A DNA stretch of 64,000 nt from Pyrrhoderma lamaoense (Eukaryota > Basidiomycota > Agaricomycetes > Hymenochaetales > Hymenochaetaceae), in the NCBI GenBank assembly GCA_002794735.1, contig NBAZ01000026.1, forward strand, positions 140,454 to 204,453. The letters run 5' to 3'. The notes below the pieces were generated by a model. It was not told the DNA's origin, made no database searches, and saw only the letters and a list, made by a program, of their open reading frames with translations. A program made the translations under genes and the position numbers. Every line of letters starts with the position of its first letter. Position 1 is the stretch's first letter. Below, piece by piece: positions 13,747-27,312 of the stretch.

Positions 13747-13785
<39 letters not shown>
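13747..13785 (+). repeat. (TC)n dinucleotide microsatellite
   Basis: About 39 nt of perfect TC repeat followed by an interrupted CT-rich tail. Likely polymorphic; it lies in non-coding DNA. Confidence 0.95.
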
Positions 13786-13793
<8 letters not shown>

Positions 13794-15752
13794 CTGTTAT
13801 TTTTGTTTATATCATTAGGGTTATTCCTAATCTATTCGTTCTTAAGATCTTGTTAGGATACGTCATTGATCGTCTCTCTCTTCTTCTTCCTTCCAACCCT
13901 CCCTCCCTTTTCCCTCTTCCCTCTCTCCTAAGATGATAACAGACAACAAAATCATCGTGATCATGAATAAGTTTCACTTTGTTTTATACGATTATTGATT
14001 GTGCAACAGGTGTCTATCGTTTTGGAATTTAGATCACGATTATCAATTACCCAGAGATATCTGGTATCTGATATATTATATACTATATATTATATACTAT
14101 ATACTATACGACATGCCCCCTCCCTCCTTCTCCTCTTCCCTCTTTTTTATAAATTCAGTCTCGTTCTTTCCAATCTTTTCTCTGACTCTGTCTTTGACTC
14201 GCTGACCCGATCCACCGATTCGATGACCGACCGAGCGATTGATAGACAGATTGGTAGACAAAAAACACATATAGAGATAGGAGCTCACACGTATTTTCCA
14301 TTAAATCTGGTCTGATCTGATTTGATTTGTATCGTGCTTGTTTGAAGTGTCGGTATTGGCGTTGATGTTGGTGGCGTTGGTGGCGTTGGGTGACGGTGAC
14401 TGGATCCCTAACCTCTCCCGTATGCCTTCGGGCTTTGGGTTCTTCCAGCTTCGTTAATTGACTCGTCTAGCTTGCTTGTTTATCGTCTCCCCGTCTCCCG
14501 TCGTCTCTGTGTTCTGTGCTATTTAACCTGGATCTCTCTTTCGTGTTCTGCCCTTCTCTTCTACATTGCTCAAAAACAGATAAAAAATAAAGAAAAAGGT
14601 GAAGAAAAAGAAAAAGTGAAGAAGAAAAAACGTTACCAAAAAGGAGCTTGATATTCTCCGGGAAGGGGGGGGGGTTGTCTCTTAACAGCCACCCTCTCCA
14701 CCCACCCTCTCCACCAACTCCCTCCCGCGCGCGCGGTGCGGCGCCGCTTCTTGTTCCCCTCTAATCACCACAGCACACAACACGATATATTATTGAACAA
14801 TCATAATATTCATATATGATACGGAATTGGGAAATTGGGAAATTATACATCCCAACCAACAACCAAATAATTTCCCGCTCCTTCTCTTTCCCCCCCCCCC
14901 CCACTTTCACTCCCGTACCCGCTCCTTACCCCCCTCCCCCCCCTGGTCGTCGTCGTCGTCAGGTTAGTAAAACACGATAACACTATATTAACTTGTGATT
15001 GACTTGCTGGAACGTTCAGAACGCCACTTCCATATATACACATTCAAGTATACTCAAGTAATCAACAGTCAAGCATTCAACATCGTGTGTAACTTGGTAT
15101 TTCTGTATTACCTGTACTCCGATTTTCTCTAACACCGAACTAGTACCTTCTACTTATTTCTCTGGTTCGTTCATGGACAAATTCTCATTCAAGTCCCCCC
15201 CATTCACTTATTCTGCCCTTCCTTCATTTACTTATTTCTTTCCCCCTACTCTGCCCAAATAGCTCCATATCTCCATATCTCCGGGGTAGAGGAGGGAGGG
15301 AGAGGGGAGAGGTTGCTTTAAACAGTAAAATATAGTAAACAGGCCCTCCCCCCACCCCCACCCCACCCCCGCAAAAAAAATTAAAATAAAATAAAATAAA
15401 ATACAAAGAGAATACAAATAAACATATCCTCTTTCTTCTGTCCTCATCGTCAATCTAAAGACAACCCTTGACCCCTTGACGTCGAGCGGGTGCTTGCCGC
15501 CGCCGCCGCCCGCCACTGCCATATTCTCCTCCTGATCAAGTACGTGCGTACTTACGATATCCCTTTCTTACTAGGACACACATACACACATCGCATGCCA
15601 CATGTACACATACACCGACATACACCGACGTACGCACACACACACACAAATATATATATATAAGCATTTTTATTCAATTAACGAACTACCAATTCTCAGC
15701 TACCCATCCACCCGTTCATCATTGATTCATTCCCAAGTAAAATCTCCTACTA

Positions 15753-15768
15753 ACGTACGTACGTACGT
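15753..15768 (+). repeat. (ACGT)4 self-complementary repeat
   Basis: Four perfect ACGT units, each palindromic. ACGT is the core of many bZIP sites, but the location in repeat-rich non-coding DNA makes a simple repeat the default reading. Confidence 0.8.
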
Positions 15769-18299
15769 GATAGCAAAGCACTGTCCCATAACCTAGTTAA
15801 TCATAAATCATGATCACAAACAACATCAAAGGGAGAGAAAGAAGAGAGAAGTGAGAAGTGTGAAGTGAGAAGTGAACTGCGTTTAGAAAGGAATGTTGGG
15901 ATGTTATGGACAAAAACGGATGAATGAGAACGGAAGACGGAAGACGGAGGACAAAATACGGGAGACGAAAAAGAGAAGAGAGAAGAGAGAAGAGAAGGGA
16001 AGATAAAGAAAGTGTTTGGCCAAGGTTCAGTCCAAAGCGCGAAGACAATGAACAATGAACAATGAACAATGAACGAATGAACAATAGACAGTAAACGGTG
16101 GTCAGTGGACAATGGACAATGAACGGATCAAATAAAAATAAGAATAGGCCAAAGAACTCAAGAGGCCAGTAACGTTGAGCTCTGAGTAAGAGAAAGAAAA
16201 AGAACGAATTGACGTACACAAAACTATACATTATTACATACGTACATTACTACATATCTCAGTCTGATGAGTTAAACAACAAGTCTAACTTCTATTTAGA
16301 ATGTAACAAGGTATCTCAAATCAGATTTACCTCGACTCCCCCATTCATAGGCCTATCTATGAGTACAGAGAGAGAATGTTGTCGTCATCGTTGGTGGTGG
16401 CAGGGCAGTTGGTACTAGAGGAGGAGGAGGAGGAGGAGGTACAACCACAACCCGAATTCTTGCCTCCAGAAAAAACAAACAGAAAATTCAGCCAGAGGGA
16501 GCAGAGATAGACGGCAGTGACGTAAGAACAAGCCAGTCGTGGAAGTGTAGAGAACGGGATTGGAAAAACCAGGGACGAAAATAACGACGAACATACAAAA
16601 GACTGCAAAGAAAAAAAATGGATCCGAATAATAGTATCAAGAGTTAGCTCTACGCGCTATACGCTATACGTTTATTGATTTCTCTCTCCTACATCTCTTT
16701 TATTTATTTTTGTTACTCCTACTACCCCTCGCTTTTTTCATCATATGTCTTTTGTAATTTCTTCTCCTACCTTAATTCGCGCACTTACCCACTTTCCAAA
16801 TGTCCCCTGACATTTATTTTTTGAGATATGAGAGTGATCTACTTACTCCTGCCCCCTTAGCTAGAGTATAGGTCTACACATGTAGTAATCATGTCACACA
16901 ACCACGAAGCTGAATGGACAAAGTAAAGTTGTAATCAGACCAAGTTGATAATAAAGGAGATTCAGAATCCACTTCGGTTCGGGTATTCAAAGAATATAGA
17001 AAATAAAGAGAACACTCGAGGACACGGAAAAGGCCATAAAAGATGACATTTCAATAGAGAAAGGGTGTTCAAGACGGGGAGGTCCGAATGTCAGTTCCAG
17101 AGAATTAAGATACATAAAAGAGTGAGCCGAGACATCCGAAAGAACCAAACAGATATAAGAGGTCCGGTAGACCAAAGAGAGCCGTGAGTACCGAGAAAAG
17201 TATAAAGGTAGATAAAAAGCCAGTAAAGGATTGAAGAATAGCTAGATTCTAAGATAACGAGCAGAGAGAAGCAGGTAATGGAAGCTACATTTGAAGGGAA
17301 GGTATTGTCACCATGAGTAGTAGGCAATAACAGGTACCGAAGGGCCGATAAGACTAAGAGTAAAAAGCACAGGAGAACGAGAACGAGAAAAGAAGCGAGA
17401 AAGGTAAAATAGAGCTTCCTTCAAGGTTCTATTCTCCCTTAAGAAAACAGGAGGACAATGTAGTGGTATGTTGATGATGGATGGGGATGTGTGGGGTTGA
17501 TTCGGACCCCTGATATCCGAGAGGCGAGGAGACCGAGTCGGAGTCGGAGGCAGCGGAGGAGAGAGAGGAAGAGGCGAGTGAGATGGGTAGATACGGAGAA
17601 GCTTGATGCAAAAGAGGCAGAAAACACGCATCCTACCTGTTTGTGTATGTACATGTGTAGCGTGTGAGAAAGAGAGAAGTAGAGAGAAAGATTTGAGAAA
17701 AAAAGATAACGTGAGCGAGGTGTCTTGCGTGGCTAAAGAGGCTAGGTTTGTTGCAGCATGGATGAATGTGAGAGGACGGAGGAGATAGAGAAGTTTGGAA
17801 AGAAGACGGGTGACGAGAGAGAGGTAGCTGAGAGTGGGAAGAGAGATAATAGATATGCAATATTCAGATACGATAGGTCTAGGCGAGAAAACGGAAAGAC
17901 GGAAAGACGGGGAGGCGATGTGAATGACGAAGATGATGGACGCGGAGGTGAACTGATGCGACGGCGACTGTGGTTGCTACTTTACTACTCGCTACTTGTT
18001 ATTTATCAGTGTGGTGGATGGTGGATGGAGGCCAAAAGGAATATGCGAGATGAGGTATGAGATACGAGATAGAGTTACGGTGAGAGTGGGAGTACTAGTG
18101 AACACGTATACACGTAAGAGGAAGGCCGATCTATCCTTGCACGGAGATCTGCAGCAGCTATCCACCGGTTCCGCCGTTGCTCTCACTCCTCCGTCCCTTC
18201 TTGGAGTTCTTCCTCTTCGATATCCGTACTTTGTGTCCAAGTCAAAGCAGAGCTTGCCAGTTTGACATACGTGCAGAACTTACACGTGCAACAAGTGTT

Positions 18300-20860
18300 A
18301 AGAGTATAGACTTTCGACTAAGCGAGCCAAACATTCCTTGACGCCTTATTCCTTCTTTCTTCGTCTCTTTAATATCTTTTACTCGTTGTACTCCGAATCA
18401 CTAGGATAAAAAAATTTATAAGTTCTCCTAATTTCGAATTTCTAGTTATAGATCTTGAATGGATCTAATTCCGAAATAATTGTTTTAAGCCCGAGATAAG
18501 TGAACCATTCTGCATCTATTTTTTAGGCTTAACGGGTAACCCATAATACCGTAAACAATGTGCATCGTGCATTGAATTTAGCTTGATGTCGTTAGGAGAA
18601 TATAGTACTGGGGGTAGGAATGATAGAAGAAAAGAAGGAAAGGAGGGAACGGGAGGCTGCGGGTTGCGAAGGAGTCTTTACTCTTCGTTTCTAAAATCCC
18701 TGAATTCTTCTTTTTGGTTCGTGTATCGTCGTATTAAATATTGAGGATATGTGAGTGATGCAAAGAGGGCAAGGGACAAATAAGATAAGGGATTTAGGAA
18801 AGAACAGGAACCGAACCAAACGGGAAGTCATCCCTGGCTTCCTTTGCTTATTTACTTCCATCCGAGTTTCTCTCCCTACTTCTTTACCTAACTTTTCCTA
18901 GTTACAACTTCGCTTCATCTCAAGTTCTTTCGTTCTATTAAATGCATACTTTACTGCATCAACATGTACTTACATCTCACACCTTACACACTTACACCTA
19001 GACCTTTTCCCTCTGTGTATCTCTCTCTTCTTATCCGGACTTCTTTGTGCATTGGCCCCTCTCCACTTCTCCGCCGATAAGCAAAGGAAAAAAACATTTA
19101 CATGAAAAATGCTTACGGCAGAAGAAGGTGGAGGATATCAGGATAGTGTTATCATACTATAATGCAACGATTATGGGAATATACAACGAAATACTGAATG
19201 TTATATGTTGTACTTGAATATGACTACATTAAAAGTATAAAGTAAATAGAAGAGGCGACTATTGATCTAGTCCGGAAACTACTGAATCGCCAATTGTGCT
19301 CCTTGTCCTCTTTACTTCTTAATCAAAATGACCTCAGATATCATCGACGTTGTCGGTCAATCATGATAATCTATAGCGGTACATGTATTTATGATTAGAA
19401 ACAGCGATATCATACTTGTATTATATAGGGCCCGTGGTTAGATTGAGGTTGAGTCCGTATACCTTGCTTCAATCTATGTTGGAAGTTGGGTTCAAGGATC
19501 ACCATTAGTGGATCAGAGCTCAACTAAGACGCGGTGACTGCGCGAATCAAAGTTCTTCTCAAGAACTCATACATTTTCCTGTATCTCCTTATATAATTCA
19601 CTCGACACCAAAGCAACAACGTCTACTTGCTACCAGCCTTTCTGTCTTTGTTTCCATCTCTGTCTCCCTAAGTCTTCACTTTAGCTGGCTAAAATTGACC
19701 TTTCTTTCTCTCCATCGTTTCGCCAGTCTCATCTCTCAGATTCAAAACACTCCAAATTGCGCGCAGATAAACATATCTTTATCTAGACCTATCCACACAT
19801 TCATAAAATTTCGGAATTGACGACCTGGAATATTTCCAACTGGGTTGTAGAAACATATATGAGAAGGAAATAGAATAGAGACTGAAAGACAAGAGAATAC
19901 ACACAAAAGGACGAAAAAAACGTGACCCGTCGATAATATAAGAATGAAGTCACAGAAGTGGACAAAAGGGATAGACATATGAAGTAAGAAATCAGTCACT
20001 GTTATTGTTGGTGTATTCATACAGTATTGCATGACGTTGTGGATAACTGAGTGTACAAAATGAGTGACGTAAGGAAAACATGGCGTTGAGATAAAGACTA
20101 AGAATGTGGTTTGGTTTGGAGCTGACTTCTTGCTGTTGTTTTTCTTCTTTTCTTCCTTTCGGTCGTTCGCCATCGTTTCTTACAAAGAAGTCCTATGTAT
20201 TTGGACTGTACAAATAGTGAGATCAAGTATAGAACTTGACCAACGTGAGATTTTATGATGAATATACAATACCAGAATACTGGTATATTTGATTGTTACA
20301 AGATGGGAGGTATATACACAAATTAAATCCGAGAAAAAAAATTATACAAGGTGCGAGAGAAAGTTGAGATGAAAACGATGCGATGACAATGCTAAATACA
20401 AAATTGGTTGTGATTGTGAATGTGATAGCAAAAGAAAAAAAAACAGACTTGAAGATGCAGGATGGAGGTGATAACGGGAGTAAAAGTGAAATCAGAGGAA
20501 GACTTGTCTAAAGAAAATGGAAAAGAAGAAGAACGAGGAAGAAACAGAAACGATAACTAGGACAAAATTGTGAAATGATGACTTTTTGGCGTGACAAGAG
20601 GGGTGAGATGGGTGACGCGTGAATGTATAGGTGGATGGAATAGATGGATTAGAAGGATGGATAGATGATGGTATAAGAGAGAAAAAAGCAAAGTAATAGT
20701 AGAAATAATAATACAGATGGCGTAGAAGAGGGAAGAGAGAAAATGAGTCCAACAATACTCAAAATTGAGTAAGAGATTTTTATATGAGGGGAAAAAGGAA
20801 GGAAGAGCAGGCACTAGCACTAGCGACGGATCATTGAAACGGGAACGTTTTCCTTCCCAT
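18300..20860. other. Intergenic, no supported gene
   Basis: No spliced or unspliced frame looks like a known protein. The longest ORF (minus strand, 19742-20173) encodes a hydrophobic, Phe/Cys/His-rich sequence without family resemblance. The end nearest 20860 probably holds the 3' UTR of the zinc-finger gene. Confidence 0.4.
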
Positions 20861-21618
20861 TTAGACATCTTCTCTGTCTCTTTGTACATGGTTTCTGCAT
20901 CCCATTGACATCACCCAGCTCTCCACTTGCTTCGTCCGCGCCATCGCAATCATTTTTTGTAATAATGGCCGGGTCTTTGATCGCTGTTTCATACATGTTC
21001 TTTTACTCTCATGTCGAGTTAAAGCGTCCTTCCTGGAGAAGCTTCGTTTACTTCTTTCACATTCTGGGTTTGAGCAGTGAAAACCTTTTACTTCGTCATG
21101 TGTCTTTTCATGCCTTCTTAAAGCCGGTAAATCCCTTAAAGCTAGAGGACAGCCCTTGAATGTGCATTTGAATTCTCCCGTAAATAAGACTCTATCTTGA
21201 CGAGTGTATGATTGACTCGAGGGTAGAGTAGTTCTGTACCTTTGGCGCGCGCTGGTTCTTTGTTTGGGCTCCTCGACAGCTCTCTTCTTTAAGGTTCTTG
21301 CGTCATCTTGTACATTTTTTGTTAGAACCATGAGCGGAGTTGTATCATCATCAGAATCATCGTCAACGAGTTCGGGAGTGGTTGTCGTTGGGAAAAACGA
21401 GTAACTATCAATTTCCTGCGCCTCTGGAAATGGCGAAGCAGATAGCCCCTGAAATGATGGAGGTCATCGTATATTGACATGTCTATCTCTTGATATTCTA
21501 GAGGACAAGAGTATCCGATGTTTATATAGATACTGTCGACTATGGTTTTGCTCAAGTTGTCTAAGAGCGGGGTAGGTAGCTCCAAGGATTTGATGGGGAA
21601 ATTTTGGAATGGCTCCAT
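20861..21618 (-). CDS. C2H2 zinc-finger protein
   Basis: Two exons fit. Exon 1 starts MEPFQNFPIKSLELPTPLLD and ends in IVD; an intron of about 110 nt with donor GTATCT and acceptor TTTCCAG leads in phase into KAQEIDSYSFFPTTTTPELV. Exon 2 carries an acidic stretch (VDDDSDDD), a basic segment (TLKKRAVEEPKQRTSARQR) and two zinc fingers: FKC-x4-C-x12-H-x3-H (GCPLALRDLPALRRHEKTH), then FHC-x4-C with a longer insert before H and a final Cys (SFSRKDALTRHESKRTC), i.e. a C2HC-like second finger. It ends with a short tail after the fingers. Likely a small nuclear DNA-binding regulator. Several 5' splice choices are possible, so the middle of the model is less certain than the finger exon. An ORF starting further upstream at 21749 is in another frame and was not used. 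Confidence 0.75.
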
Positions 21619-24244
21619 GTCTGTTTTATAGGATCCTTGTATATATTTATCATATAAACTCGCGACCTCATTACTCTCTTCAGGGAGTACGTGCTTTTTG
21701 AGACATGGTCAAGTTGAATGAGATATCGTTCAATTTCATATAAATTCATCGTTCATCTTACTCACATACAAAGTGTAAAACTGTGATATATCCAACATTT
21801 GATTATGAATCATAACTGTAAGTGCGAAAAAAATATAGTTCTTTGGGAGCCAGAGATGATGGTAAGAAGTAGAGAGAACCAATGCTCATGTTGCCTTTAT
21901 TTATATGGCATGGAGGCCGCTCGCCTAGCCGAAGATACAACCTGTGTGTTTTCAAAGAAACAACCTCCTGAATGTATTAGAATGGAAAGGACTAGCGCCC
22001 GCTTAGGCTTAATTGCTGGTTCGAAATTTTGAGACAAAAGGATTATGACGAGCGCGAAACACTTCTCGGTGGGAAAGTTCCGAATTAGGGATGCTAATGC
22101 CACTCAGTGTTAGCAACCGACCTTTGTTCAAGCTGAGACATTCGTTAGCCAACAGCCAGATTTACGCCTTAAAAAGGAAACTGTTGATAAGCAAGAAAAA
22201 GAAGATCCTTGGATGATTACATGTAAGGCTGTGCATCAGGCTAACATCATTGATAGAAAATCCATAATATTGCTCCCGGAGGTTCGTACTTACCAGACTC
22301 TTTCTTCGCTCTTTCTTGTAGTTGCCTTTGGACAATTTTATGATCCATTTTACAGGAGCTCACTGACGAGGATGTCTGCGATGAATTAGATGCTGAGAAA
22401 TATAATCTTGTATAGATCTTAGACTCGCTCCGAGGCCTAGAAGGCCCAAAGTACATTAGATTCGTCACAAGAGAACAAATAGGTAAGCGCACATTTGAAC
22501 ACGATTAGATAAGGCACTAGTCATATATGTATCTATTTTTCTCAGTTTTCAATTTTCAAGTTCAGCAAGTGTGATCTGCATTGCAAGTACTTTCAATCAT
22601 TGTATTTACAAGGCCAGATCTTAGCCAGGCCCAGTGATATTCTATTTCCAATTTGCTATGAGAAAATACAAGAGATGTAAAAAGCGATCAGAAAATTGTT
22701 GTAAAAAATCATAATAGATAGAGAATCGCATATAAACGAGACGTTAAAGCTTAGACTTCTTACTGACTTTACAAATCACATGACCTAGTCGGACACAGCC
22801 ACTCAGCCTTTGATTTATGCTTACATTTTCCGAGTGCCCTGGTGCATTTCATAGCCTATCCTGTAAACTCAATTTGAACATGGGAATATTTTTCGCCAGA
22901 GTCAAGCTAAAGCCATGATACAAGGCACATATCCAAGACATTCATTTATTATGTAATAGCACCTGAGAATCAAACCCTCCCTCCTTTCTCTCTCATCAGC
23001 CCACTAAAAAGAAAATTTTATCATAAGTTAGATACGAAACTAATCAAGTCTTATCTCGCATCCAAGTACAGCTTGCAGGCACATGGACAAGTATAAATGA
23101 TTGATACGCACCGTCTTTCTCCTGCTAGCCTCTCTCAGTCTATTCAATTCACTCACTCAGTCGTCGCTTACGCTGAAAAAAGCTAGCTTCTCTTTTCTTA
23201 CCGCCTAGTCAGCTGCCTCATTCCTATCTTCAGCATAAAGATAGCTTCCAACTCTAGCTAGAAGCAGCAGAGAAACGTATATTGTCAAACTCAAAGTCAG
23301 TAACACCATCGTCATTTTTTGATCATAGACGTTTTACAATTATTATCAATGCTACTACTCCTACTTTTCTCATGTACTTTTGTTTGACTAATACCTCCCT
23401 TTAGCTATTGCAAACCGGAGAGCTTATCGGATATCGGATGAGCAACTAGGTGAGACCTTCCCTTTGCTAGAAGGTATCAACGGCATATATTATCGGCAGA
23501 ACTACACTCACAGTTCATTATTATACTACGTATCATCGTAATATCCTTCTATCAGCTTGTGAAAGAAGCTCAAGGAGGTGTCATAATGTAGCAAACTTGA
23601 TCTTTGTGAGAATGAACTCGACCCAACCAGCGTAGATGAGGAGCTTATTCCATATGTGACAAAAATAATATCAATGAATATGTATTTTTCTTACACACGC
23701 AATGATAATATTTTGCAATTTCGCTTCATCTTTTAACTTCTTTTTATGAGTGATTATCTTGATGATTAGGAATTTGCTTTGCCAACCCTATAATCTCACA
23801 ACACTTTCTATTATTCAGCTATTGTGCAAAGTGAGTGCATTATGGAATCACTCCCGTTGTTTATCATTTACCTATCCCTGGATATTTAGATATGATCAAA
23901 GTAGGTATACAAAGGTGTTGCAAGTTTGCCCCTTATTTCACTTATCAATTTTTTTAAATTTCATTTTTTTCTAAGCAAATTATCTGCTTATATCACTACT
24001 ACATTACATCAATCTTTACTCTAAAGGATTGCGATATCCAGAGTTTGCTCCGAGTCTGAATGGTATATACCGAGATTGCATTTAGAAGTGAAAGGAAACT
24101 CTCTTTTGTATAGACTGTCAACCAATTAATAAGCACTGTTTTCTCTACAAAGCATATAAATATCGCACTAAATTGGACGCTTCACCCATCTAGTCCAGAT
24201 AGTGACTGTATAACACGAAATTCAAGGCGGATAGATTTTGAGAT
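21619..24244. other. Intergenic, no clear gene
   Basis: Contains only short ORFs. One minus-strand fragment at about 22347-22288 (MDHKIVQRQLQERAKKESG then a GTACGA donor) is charged and helix-like and could be a small first exon, but I cannot find a convincing continuation. The right end should contain the promoter of the first kinase gene. Confidence 0.4.
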
Positions 24245-26222
24245 ATGTCTCACTCAGTAACAAAAAGCTCAGTAACAAATAGCCCATTCGAGCCCAGGCA
24301 AGTTTTATCTCGAAAGAGGTGTACTGTTTCCGTAAGTAGTGGTCCTTATTCAAGGGGGTAGCTTCTGTAGTCCACTTCTTTTCTTCTATCAGCTACCAGC
24401 TCCGAAGACTGATGATACGCTTCATAGATATGCTCTGTCAGTTCCGGCGAAGAATTCACTCAAAGCAAATGGAAATCCCTAGCAGGCCAGAACGTTGCGG
24501 TGAAGAGCGGTAAGTATAAGACAGACAAAAGGGGACAGAAACAAACGGAACCTTACGAGAGGGAGCTCCGTATATTACGTGCACTACCCAAAGCCCCTGG
24601 TTTAGTAAGTATGAATAAAACCCTTATATTTATATAGATTTACTTATAATATGAAAGATAAAGTTCCATGGTGAAATTGAAGATCCTAATGGATTCCACG
24701 CTGTAATGAATTTGGCTGGTTACGGAAGCATGGATTATAAGAAAAATATAGAAGCGCTCAATGATAAGGGATCAAATCCCGAAATAGCACTCCGGTATAA
24801 GTATCAGTCTTTACTTTGGTATGTTATATTTTGCATTCCCTTACATGGTCATATTGAAGCGATTGTGATTTTCTGCAGGTGGACACTGTCAGGGCTGAAA
24901 AACCTCCACGAAAAAAGTATAGTACATCAACATCTCACGTAAGTACTATGTGATACACTTGAGTTATGGTTTTCGCTCCAACATTTTTTCATATAAAGTC
25001 CAGAACATATTCTACTCGATAGTCGACGAGATTTTAAATTCAGTATCGGGGGCTTTGGAAGGTAATTGGACTTATAACGTGGCTAATAGCTCATTTTGAC
25101 ATGTATCGATCCCTCACAGTGCAGTTCAACCCCAAAGAGATGCGATAACACAACTTATAACCCCCATCAAGTATGCGGCTCCAGAGCAACTGAATAATCA
25201 ATTTGGGGATCCCAAATCAGACGTCTGGACTTTAGCGTGAGTATCCTATTACATACAGGCTGCCTCATGACAAGCATAAGTATATTATGGATTGCTTATC
25301 TATTTGTAAATATTTGGAATCACATAGGGTCACTGTTTTAGTACTCTCACTGGGAGGGCATCACCCTTTTAGTGCATACAATAGTCAATCATTATATGCC
25401 GAAATCATAAACGATGGACCCAATGGCCTTAGCAAGGTGTTACAATCGATCCCTATATTTTCATTTCTAGGCGGAGACTGTAAGTAAAAAAAAGTGAATT
25501 TCAGATAGGAAACTGCTTAACTCGGCATGCCTAACAACAGTTCGCGACTTGATGCGTGGAATGTTACAGACGGATCCGGGCGCTCGTATCACAGCGAGTG
25601 ACGCGTTTAAACATCCTGTACGTCAATATCTAATATAAAGATAATGGATACAAAGAAAGTAAAGCTCTAGCTGACTTATACTCATCTCTCTTGAAGTTCG
25701 TGAAGAAGAACAGTAAATCAGGTCCACCCACGAGTAGTGAGAATAATGTGAAATCTAGCGGACCACAAAGCCCCAAAATACCACAGGCCAAACCAATAGA
25801 AGCACCAAAGAGCCACTCAACTGTAACAAAACAACCAGATTCTGCTAGAAGCATTCAGAGTCCTATCAGCGGTCCACCAAAGATCAAGCCTCGTAAGCTC
25901 AACTTTCGCTCATCACTGATTCAAAAGCCTCACTGATAGTATGCCTGTTGATCAGAAACTGATATAACAAAATCCCAGAATATCACTAGGCCGAGTACAC
26001 CAGTCACCACAAAGCCGACTAGTGCAGCTATAAAGAGTCCAGGTAGTAGTAAGACTAGCGACGTAAAAGGTGAAAGTTAAACTCTTACATCGAGAAAAAG
26101 TAAAACTAATTTTTTACTTTCAACTCAGCTGCAGCATCAGGTCAAGTCAGCAACAAAAGTGACATTGTCCTCCCCGTTTTAGGAAAAGGGAAAAAAGGCA
26201 AAAAGGGAAAACCACAGAGTTA
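24245..26222 (+). CDS. Kinase paralogue 1: predicted pseudokinase of the tandem cluster
   Basis: First of five tandem Ser/Thr kinase-like genes. The VAVK Lys strand is clear (KWKSLAGQNVAVKS, about 24462-24509), as is the alpha-C Glu exon (ERELRILRAL). The catalytic loop reads VHQHLT instead of HRDLK (about 24924-24938), so the catalytic Asp is His. The metal-binding DFG reads GFG (IGGFG, about 25047-25061). The AAPEQ and DVW motifs and helices of the C-lobe are intact. The tail (from about 25700) is Pro/Ser/Lys-rich and ends with a GKGKKGKKGKPQS stop at 26220-26222. The glycine-rich loop could not be found; the sequence before the Lys strand needs one added base at CC (24444-24445) to align with its paralogues (ALSVP... 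versus ALRIP... in copy 3). Phosphotransfer is unlikely; a scaffold or decoy role is inference. Confidence 0.75.
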
Positions 26223-27312
26223 AGATAAGAAAGTTAGATTCATATTGGATTTTCTCAACATTACTCAAAAATCAATTATTGGAATGTCATATATAAGTGC
26301 TTCGAAAGTGTAACTTTCATCATAGATATTTACAATAAATCTCCATGATCTACTATATCCCTCGTTTAGACTCTTCATCAAGAAGACTAAAATTGGACGT
26401 TGTACATTGAACTTGAACTTCAGCTAACACTATTTTAGCCTTTCTCGGAGTAGACCGTGCACTTTCAAATTCAAATTTTGATGAGACCCATTTAATCACA
26501 TACGCGAAAATATTACCTAAGTTGAGGAATTATACCGTGATAGTAATACAGGGCGAAATCTATCAAGATATTACGAAAAATAGCGCTTAGAAATGTATAT
26601 GATCAAACAAAGTAATAACTACTCTCAGACGGGTCCAGAAGATTTTCCATCATGGATTGAGCTTTGATCTCCAAAGTTTTTGACGTGATGGCTTACAGCG
26701 GTGGTCGCAAAGTAGTACAATTATACCTTTACGTTAAGTCCAGCTCGTTACTATAACCCCCTGTCCCGCATTAGGAATATTGCAAGTGATACGTGATTTT
26801 TTTTTGACTTGATACCTCGCTTTGTTTGCTTTGCACAAGTCAGAGGCTAGAATGTTCTATCTAGCGTGTGTGCTTTGGGTTGGCAAGTAACTTTCATACG
26901 AGGACTTTTATTTGGAACTTCAACTCCACTGATATACATACCCCATTTTTACTCTGTTGAGATATCAAGGTATACAGCTATCATAAGTATATGCACATAA
27001 CCAGGCGTTTGAGACACGACATTCTCCGAGATCAGGGATACACAAAACTCTCTATATTCCAACTTGTAGTTATTCCCTTGCATGCTCGATAATTATCTTG
27101 TTGTTCAATAATACTCTACAAAGCTAAACTATCAGCTCCGACAAAATGTTTCAAAGAACAAGAAATTTGCTAGTGATGCAACTTTGCTTACTCAATATCG
27201 TACACTGGTAGTAGAATGTCAATGGTGTTTCAATACGAGATGTATTTAATATACTTATAAAGGCAAATTTCGTGCCGCCTGCTGCTGTTACCAGTCCTGG
27301 TACGCTAGCCTT
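26223..27312. other. Intergenic spacer between kinase copies 1 and 2
   Basis: No ORF of note; AT-rich. I see no kinase exon remnant on either strand. It should hold the terminator of copy 1 and the promoter of copy 2. Confidence 0.5.

Larger units (their letters stand above)
13200..18300. repeat. Microsatellite-rich island, right part, no supported gene
   Basis: Contains (TC)n at 13747-13785, TATAC-type repeats near 14072-14110, GTTGGCG repeats near 14350-14390, pure C and G runs (14890-14902, 14925-14942), GAAGTG/GAAGACGG/GAGAA repeats at 15840-16010, ATGAAC repeats at 16043-16080 and (ACGT)4 at 15753-15768. Strands are strongly purine/pyrimidine-biased. The many ORFs here are Ser/Pro/Leu/Arg frames through these repeats; none carries a domain I recognise. 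Confidence 0.6.

Noticed and set aside
15753..15768. (ACGT)4 as a bZIP operator
   Set aside because: Sits in a microsatellite island far from a supported start codon; simple repeat is the better reading.
15797..16231. 144-codon minus-strand ORF rich in Leu, Phe and Ser
   Set aside because: It is a frame through GAAGTG/GAGAA/ATGAAC repeats.
19742..20173. 143-codon minus-strand ORF, Phe/Cys-rich and hydrophobic
   Set aside because: No domain, no supporting exon structure, atypical composition; probably chance in AT-rich DNA.
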